From Sipunculus nudus (taxonomy: Eukaryota; Annelida; Sipuncula; Golfingiida; Sipunculidae): a DNA stretch of 64,000 nucleotides. How positions within the stretch are numbered: the first letter of the stretch is position 1; each line of letters begins with the position of its first letter. The stretch is taken from the NCBI GenBank assembly GCA_026874595.1, contig CM049318.1, forward strand, positions 27,866,956 through 27,930,955. Reading direction: 5' to 3'. Shown here one piece after another: positions 53,388-61,182 of this stretch. Below the pieces are notes generated by a model. The model was not told where the DNA came from. It did no database searches and worked only from the letters and a program-made list of their open reading frames with translations. The translations under genes were made by a program, and so were the position numbers.

Positions 53388-56300
53388 TTATAATACTGGT
53401 GATATTGTGATAATAACATATTCATACATAGAGGAAATGCGTAAATATCGACGGAGACATCTGCAACCTTTGCTTCTGACTTTTGTTACAGTAAAAGAAT
53501 TGTGGAAATCCTAAATCTTTTGATAAAGAACTTAAACGTTCATCTGTATACATCTGTTAATAGTCTGGTCAAAATTGTTAAAATAAGCGTAATTCACCTT
53601 GCCAGCTGATCCAGAATGGACGAGGGGTATCACAGTTTAGTATATCCGGGGTAGTGACCGTGGTCTGTATGGTGCTGCCTTTACGGATGTACGACTCCTG
53701 GTTGTCATTGCTGCCAAACACGATCTCGTACTTGATGCTGCTTTCCTCTTCCGGTTCCGCTGCCAACGCGATCGAGGCCTGGTTACAAGCCTTGACACGG
53801 AAGGATAAGAACCGCGTGTCGTTGGAGGTGACCCACATTCGTTTATAATCCTTCACTGGTGGGGTTGTTGTCATCACAGCGCGCACTGCAAGTAGTTCGG
53901 AGTTGATAAAAAATCATTAGTTTTGCCTGCATACCTATGTATAACGGATTTAAATTTTAAAATTCTAAGACATGTCTGTTTATTATTACCTTGGAATAAG
54001 TATCAGTTTATGTCATCTTGTCTAAAAGAATGAGTTAAATTTTTTCTATTTCACTTTCATCAAATATCTTCCATTTAAAACTTCTATCGTTTTCCAGGGG
54101 ACAATTTGATTTTATACATATAGTTGATTGCAATCAGTTGGCACGTTATCAACACAAATACAGAAGATATTTTCTGCTTAAGATTATGCCATATAGCACG
54201 TGTTAGGTGTAATGATTGCTTATGGGTGTTTCAGCATACTGACCGGCACTTCTAGTGAATGTCCAGCGTCCGGTTTGACCATTGGTTGTCGCAAATGATA
54301 TAGCATTGATAGGGCGGGCTTTGGGCGGTCTCCATGTCACAAATGCTTTACTGCCAACTCCGATCCCTTGCCCGGCCTGTGAGACAAAATATCCGTCAAA
54401 GCATTCGTATTCTTGCATCAATTCATAAGGGACTATACCCAATTAATCAAGAGGTCGACAAAATTGCCTCATTTTAGCATAATGGTGAATTGTCAAATTT
54501 GGATACAGTTAAGATACAAGGAACGTATTTATAGAAGTCTCGTAAAGGACACGTTATTTTTCCGCATTATGATATTACTTGTCAAGATTGAGAGTTATTG
54601 AGGCAATCCCACAAACTCAAAAGAGCGAAAGGAAAAAACCCATGTTAACTGTTCTTTCTGAATCAGGAAATTTGTTATTGCTAACAATTGCAAAAAATAT
54701 CTTGGAGTACATTTAGTTTCTAGATATTCTGTAGATAGTAAGGAGTTTCAAGGATTAAGAAAATTATTCTCACAAAATGACGACATTTTATTTTGCTTAA
54801 ATGCACATTATCAGAAATCGGAATTCTCACATAAATGATCATATCTTAAATACTTACACTGATCATTCCATTAAAGAATCGCACCCAAATTGGACGAGGT
54901 CGATCACAACTCAGATACGGTCCTCCTGTTTTTCTGGCACCAACTGTCCCATTCACCGTTTCCTTGATGTAATATCCTCTATTGTTATCAGCTCCTAAGA
55001 TAATCTCATACGCCGGAAGTTCATTTGTCGGCGCAGCCGCGAGGGCGATGTGGGCGTCGCTACAGGCCATCAGCTCAAAGCGGAGATATGATTGGTCCAC
55101 GACGAGCCATACTTTACCGAACACGTGTTCTGACGCAGTGTTGTACAGATAGGTCTCGTCCACTGAAATGTTATATTTCCGGAATAAAAATATTTCATTG
55201 ATATTCAATTACAGCTATATATAATATATATTTCATAAATATATATATGGTAGAGTCATTCATATATGTTTGTCAATCAAGTTTGAAATAAATTGCTTTA
55301 AATATTCCCTTTTAACTTTAATATATTTTGCCTACTAACGAAACTCATAGGAATTGAATTATTATTTATAATGATGCACAACGAACTTTAACAACCTTGT
55401 CTTGTTTACAGTTACTAGGAAGGTCACTAAAGTGCATATCAAGGCCTTTACCATTCCAAGTAGCATTTATACAGTTTATTATACAATGCAGAAATCCTTC
55501 ATTGCAATGTGCAACACCTCAGTGGAGTCCTTTCTCTCTACAGAGTAGGGTGTTCTTGTATTCTCAGGATACACCGTAACAATACAGACTTAATTTTAGG
55601 GTGTTACCTTCGGGTTATATTCTTAGCTGTTAGAAAAATATTTTAAAAGAATTGAAACAGAAAACAGGGGTTACCTGCAAGTCTCGGAGGAGGTTCTGGG
55701 GGGACTGAAAAATACACAAAACTCCTTATTAAATGTTTGTATTTACTCAATATAAATCTAAACGTACACACAATTATCAGACAAATTTTCCTCGTGTTTA
55801 TATTTAAAATGTGCGAATATAAACAAGTTTCATAACATGAGAATTATTTAAAGACTTCGAATAAATTTAGTAGGGCCAAACAAAAATAATAGATAGTTCA
55901 AACAGATCCCAAACACTTCATAAACTTATAATAGAATATGAACTCAATTTATTGTTGTTTATATATTTTTTTTTTCATTTTTTGAGCAAGTTTTCAAATT
56001 TATCCCCATTTTTTACGAATTTATTTCGACTTTTTTTGTCTCTGACCTAAGTTTTTCATGTAGTAAATCGTGTTATATCAAGTGGTCCACCCTCTTTTCA
56101 TTAACTGAGTCAGAATATTACTCGACTATGTGGTAAATAAAGTGAAACCTCGTCTAATGACTACCTCGCTATCACGACCACCCCGCTAAGACGACCACTT
56201 TTGCTAGTCCCGCAGGTGTTCATATTAGCCGGACTTCACTGTACATACATGTACGAGGAAGTTAGAAATTTATTTTTATTACCTGTAGAGAAATTGGTGA

Positions 56301-58851
56301 CAAGGAATCTGCCGTTGACTTCGCTCGGAGTTGTAACTCCGATAGCATTTACTTCTGCTGGAATTTTACTGATGGTTTCAGAGAGGATGACGTCTTCGTT
56401 TGGCGTTGAACCCGTGCCCACGCTCAAATGTTGATTACCTCTGTCCCAGTGTATCCATAACCGAGTGAAATCGTCACACGCCAGAACGTTACGCGCATCC
56501 CTTGAAATTATGATTGGACCATCTACCCCGTCTCTGACTAATATGTCTCTGTTGTTATTCGCCCCGATGACGACTTCGAGGCTGGGTGCTGCGGTGTATT
56601 CATACGCGGGACTGAGCAGTAAACTGGCGTCCCTACAGGCCTGGACGCTGAAACGGAAGTCAACATGACCCACCACGGGAAACCAATGTTTGTAGTCACC
56701 ATCAGGCATGGAAAATAGCTCCCAATCTAAAACAAACAAAAAAATCACCTGAGAAATAATGAAATAGTTCATTGACCGATTGTTTTACATCTATACTAAA
56801 TATTGAATAATAACTGAAGAATTTAAATTTAATGGTTGCCTGCGGTACATTGCTGCTCTCTCCTGCACGAAAAATAGGATGACATTCATCTTTCTAATTG
56901 GCAAATATTATCATTTGAAAATAGAAAAAGTAGATAAGTTCAAATGAAAGGCTGAATGCAATCTGATGCCTTTTAACATAGTCACGTTAAAGATTCTTCA
57001 CGTTTGGATCATTGTAAAATAAAGTCTGTTTGTATTTGAATGAGTTAATAAAATTTAAGATATATTTATAATATTATGAACTTAAATTGTATCATCAGTG
57101 GACATTATAGTTTAACTGGGTTGGGCAGCGGAATTACATATTATACTATTTTTTTTTTTTTTTACTTTTACGTAAAGAACGCGTATCAATTGTTGTCAAT
57201 TTTATACCACCTACCATTTTCCCGGTCCATGATGAAGTTAGCGAAAGAGGAGCCGACACCAACAGAAACCGCGTTGATTGGGTAATTTTTGGGACTTCTG
57301 GCGGCCATGATGACCTGCGTAAACGGTCGGCCCGAGCCTAACTGAATGTTCCGGTTCTCCCAGCTTACCCAGAATGGACGATATTGAAAGCAGTCCAAGA
57401 CTTGCGGGGTGGTCTCTCTCGCTATGTATCTTTCCTCTAAAAAGCAGGCGTACGAATAAGCATCTTTTCAAAAAACACATATATAAATTCTTTACTAGAG
57501 ATTTATTTCTGATACCAAACATGCAAACATATATTCGTGTAATGCAAGTCCTTGGACAGCTCTAGAGCTACAAATGTTAATGACTGTTTGCAAGATTCAA
57601 TTCTCTTTGGGTACAATGAAGCCTGGTGGTTGAAGATTTTTAGGAGCATGACGGCCCCTCCCCGGGGCGAACCCAGCCCCTTCCTGAAAGGTGCGTTAGT
57701 GAACCAAAGTATCGACAGTATGCATCCGCTAGTAGGGTAGGCGTTCACCCCCGTTCGTGTGTGTGTGTGTGTTTGTTCACATTACGCATGAACGGAATCT
57801 CATAAAATTTTTATGGCGTTTGAATGAAGAATCAATTACATTTTGGTGTTGACCAGGCACATGATCCGGATTCAGGATCCTCATCAAGGTATATTTACGA
57901 ATGTAAAGTTACTTATGTACGAAGGAACTTGGGAATACGGGAAGAATAAGGATAGCAAACACGGATTTGGGAGCAGCCCACAATAGGGACTCTCCACATG
58001 GCGGAGGCTTGCTTTCCTTTGAAAGCAGATTTCTAGTTTTGTAAGGACTTTTGAATAACTCCTGCTTCCATGCACATAAAACCTGAAACCCAGAAGGCTT
58101 AATAAAAACGTATTAATATTTTCATATGTTTATCTTGATTTTCATTGTCACCAACGGATAATGAAAGTATTCCTTAAACAAAATTTTGTCTGAGACAAGA
58201 AGTCCAGGATGATTTTTGCTGTGTAGGTCTACACATACCTGTCACGGTTCAATAATTCCATACCATGCTACCTCAAGTGCAAAGCCACCCGCTAATACTT
58301 ATTAATAACTCTTATAATAATAAAATAGCCTTAACAAACATACAGAATCCTTTTAAATGATTTTTATGGTGATCCAGATAACCTTTAAGATTTTAATGGA
58401 TTGTTCCTTGCATATCTTCCAAAACCTTCAGAAATTCGAAAAAAAATCCTTTCAGAACTGTCTGCATGAATTTGCATACAAACCGAGGGTAAAGTACGTG
58501 GTGCCACCTGGTGGATATAAATGAAAACGTTCCTCACCTTCGGCATCCATGATGGATGACTGACTATTGGTGAACCCGATGGTGATTATGTAAGTCCCTC
58601 GCTTTTGCTCGCCCACCTGGCCGCTCAGGTAGACAGTAGCACTTTCACACGCTCGTACTCGGAAAGTGATGAACGTCTTCGTCGGCCTCATCCATAATCG
58701 TCCACTCTCACCCACAGATAACTGAGTAGCAGTGTCCAAGCCTAGGTTAAAATATATATAAGCACACATAATATATATTTTATATGCACACACCGTGGCG
58801 TCAATTTGTCCTCCAGGGTGGGGTGGGCGGACACACACAAACAAATATATT

Positions 58852-58903
<52 letters not shown>

Positions 58904-59828
58904 CTTTATAGCGTCTGTATGACATATCAAAATGCTAGCTCAACTATGCATGTAAATCTTCTAGATTTCATTACAGTTTGGGGCTACGTGACAAGGCAGT
59001 AGTACACGCTTCCTTCTGGCTGGTGTTAACCCTACGGTGACTATTGGGGCCCCTGGATGTGTGATAGTTCCCATCGTACCGAAAGGTTCACTGACTCGTT
59101 CGTAAGGGAACACAGAGGCCGTAGGGCACGACCTTCCCATTAAGCCTTCAGTGCGTCATCCTTGGTGCGGACAGACCGTAAAAAACCTCACCACCTCGGG
59201 TAAGATACGACCTCATTGTTTCTGTCGCTTCGAGGCCTTTGTTCTACCCCTAGACCCTAGAAGCCGGTCCATATTAGGGATCTATTTGGTATACTCTGTG
59301 AATAAAGGCGTCTTTCAAGTGGTCAGATAAGCTTGGCCATTGGCGAAATAAATGCCGGTGACTTGGTACTTATATACAAATTATTTTAGGGGACATTTAT
59401 TACATTTTACAAGTATAAATAAAGTCGGTCCTGCTTTAAAATAATAAAAACCAAAACCTTTTTCTATATCTTTTTAATAACATTCTCCGTTTTTTATGAA
59501 TATCTAATAAATGTATATATCAGGGAATTATATAATAAAATCCCTCCATCATACACGACAATCATGGATATTAATATGCGACAAAGGTCTCATGGACTAC
59601 TGATAGCCCGGTGCGCTAATTAGTCTCTGATACTGCTCGCTCGACAGGTTTGAATGATTACCTCATGGACCACTGAATGGGTGAATGGACAGTAATCCTC
59701 TTTTTCTTTAGTTGAAACAAATAAAATGTTTGTGATAAATAAAAATCCTAGCGAACTTGTTTTAACCCTTTGACAACACTTTATATATTCACGTGATCGG
59801 TAAGCTGTCAGCCATTTGGAGTAAAATC

Positions 59829-59893
<65 letters not shown>

Positions 59894-61107
59894 GCAAACA
59901 GGTGAATAAACAGTATTTTTTCCGTAGAGAGTGTAGAAATTATAAATAAAATATATAAACTGATGAACTGAAACATTAAATAAAAAAAAACCAAATAATT
60001 CAGAACCCTCTGACTTATACAAGAAACGCGCAAGCCATTTGACAGCAATTCATAGTTTTATAGTGACGGCTACAACCTTGAAGAACAGAAAATAAATCTG
60101 CAAAATTAGACATCAATCTTTTTTATTCATTTTTATTCAAGGTGTCATGTGTTATTCATTCTTTTCGGCCATTACATATGTATTTTATTGAACTAATTTG
60201 ATTTAATCATTTCATTTTTTATTTCGTTTACCTTCTTGATAATTTTATCCAAAATTTGATTTTTATAATAACTGGGCGCTTTTTTGCATTATGATAGGTA
60301 CTCTCATGCTTTGTGTAATTGAAACAGTAAAAGAAATTAAATATCATTCATATATTATTCATTGTTATAATGATTGTGGACAAAATGGTTTATATAGTAA
60401 TAATAATAATAACTATTAAAATAACAATTGACAAGCTTGCCGTCACAGCTGTTTTATGAAAAAAAAAAATAAGAAATAATATAAGTTTAGAATACCTTTA
60501 AGTGTTGGGAATCCCCACGTGCCCACGTTGTCGCCGCCAGTAGTTACACCGATTGCACTGATCCGGAACATATTCGGAGGCTTCCAGTTCATCAAGTTTT
60601 GCCGTTTACTGCTCCATATGCGTCCAACGTTAATCTCGTTGTTGTCCCACGTGATCCAGAACCCTGCAGAATGGTTACAGCTGAGCAGGTAGTTAGGGCT
60701 ATCAATTATACTGACTACATTCCCGACCACCGAGTCTCTGATGACGCTCTTCCCATCAGGCATTCCGAATTCCACTTCGTACGCGTTGTGTCCGTAGACA
60801 AACATCGACTCAGCCAAGGCTAGAGTTACCTGTTGGCACGCCATGGCGGTGAAGACGATTTCTGTCTCACCGCGTACCGCGATCCAGTCTTGGTACAACC
60901 GATCTCCAGAGGTCTTAAAGCTGATGAACTTTACTGGAATGAAAAAAAAAACGTCAGTGCCTTCAAACGCTACCATCTGTGGTTTGATGAGGGAACGGCT
61001 TATAATATTAATTCAAGAACTTGAATTCCAGATCCGGCTCATCTTAAAGGATATCCCTGATATTTTGGGGATTATCTTGCGAAAATGTTTTGAGTTAGAG
61101 ATCCTTA

Positions 61108-61182
<75 letters not shown>

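Noticed and set aside
55163-56282. Split of the FAMeT locus into two genes
   Set aside because: No terminal exon, stop, polyadenylation signal or signal peptide is seen between D5 and D6, and phases remain compatible; kept as an alternative only.
57660-57680. GGGCTGGGTTCGCCCCG as a tRNA T-arm
   Set aside because: No A box or cloverleaf can be formed around it.
59620-60048. 142-codon minus-strand frame
   Set aside because: It is carried by the (TA)n tract giving a YIYIYI run; no domain and no splice-consistent ends.
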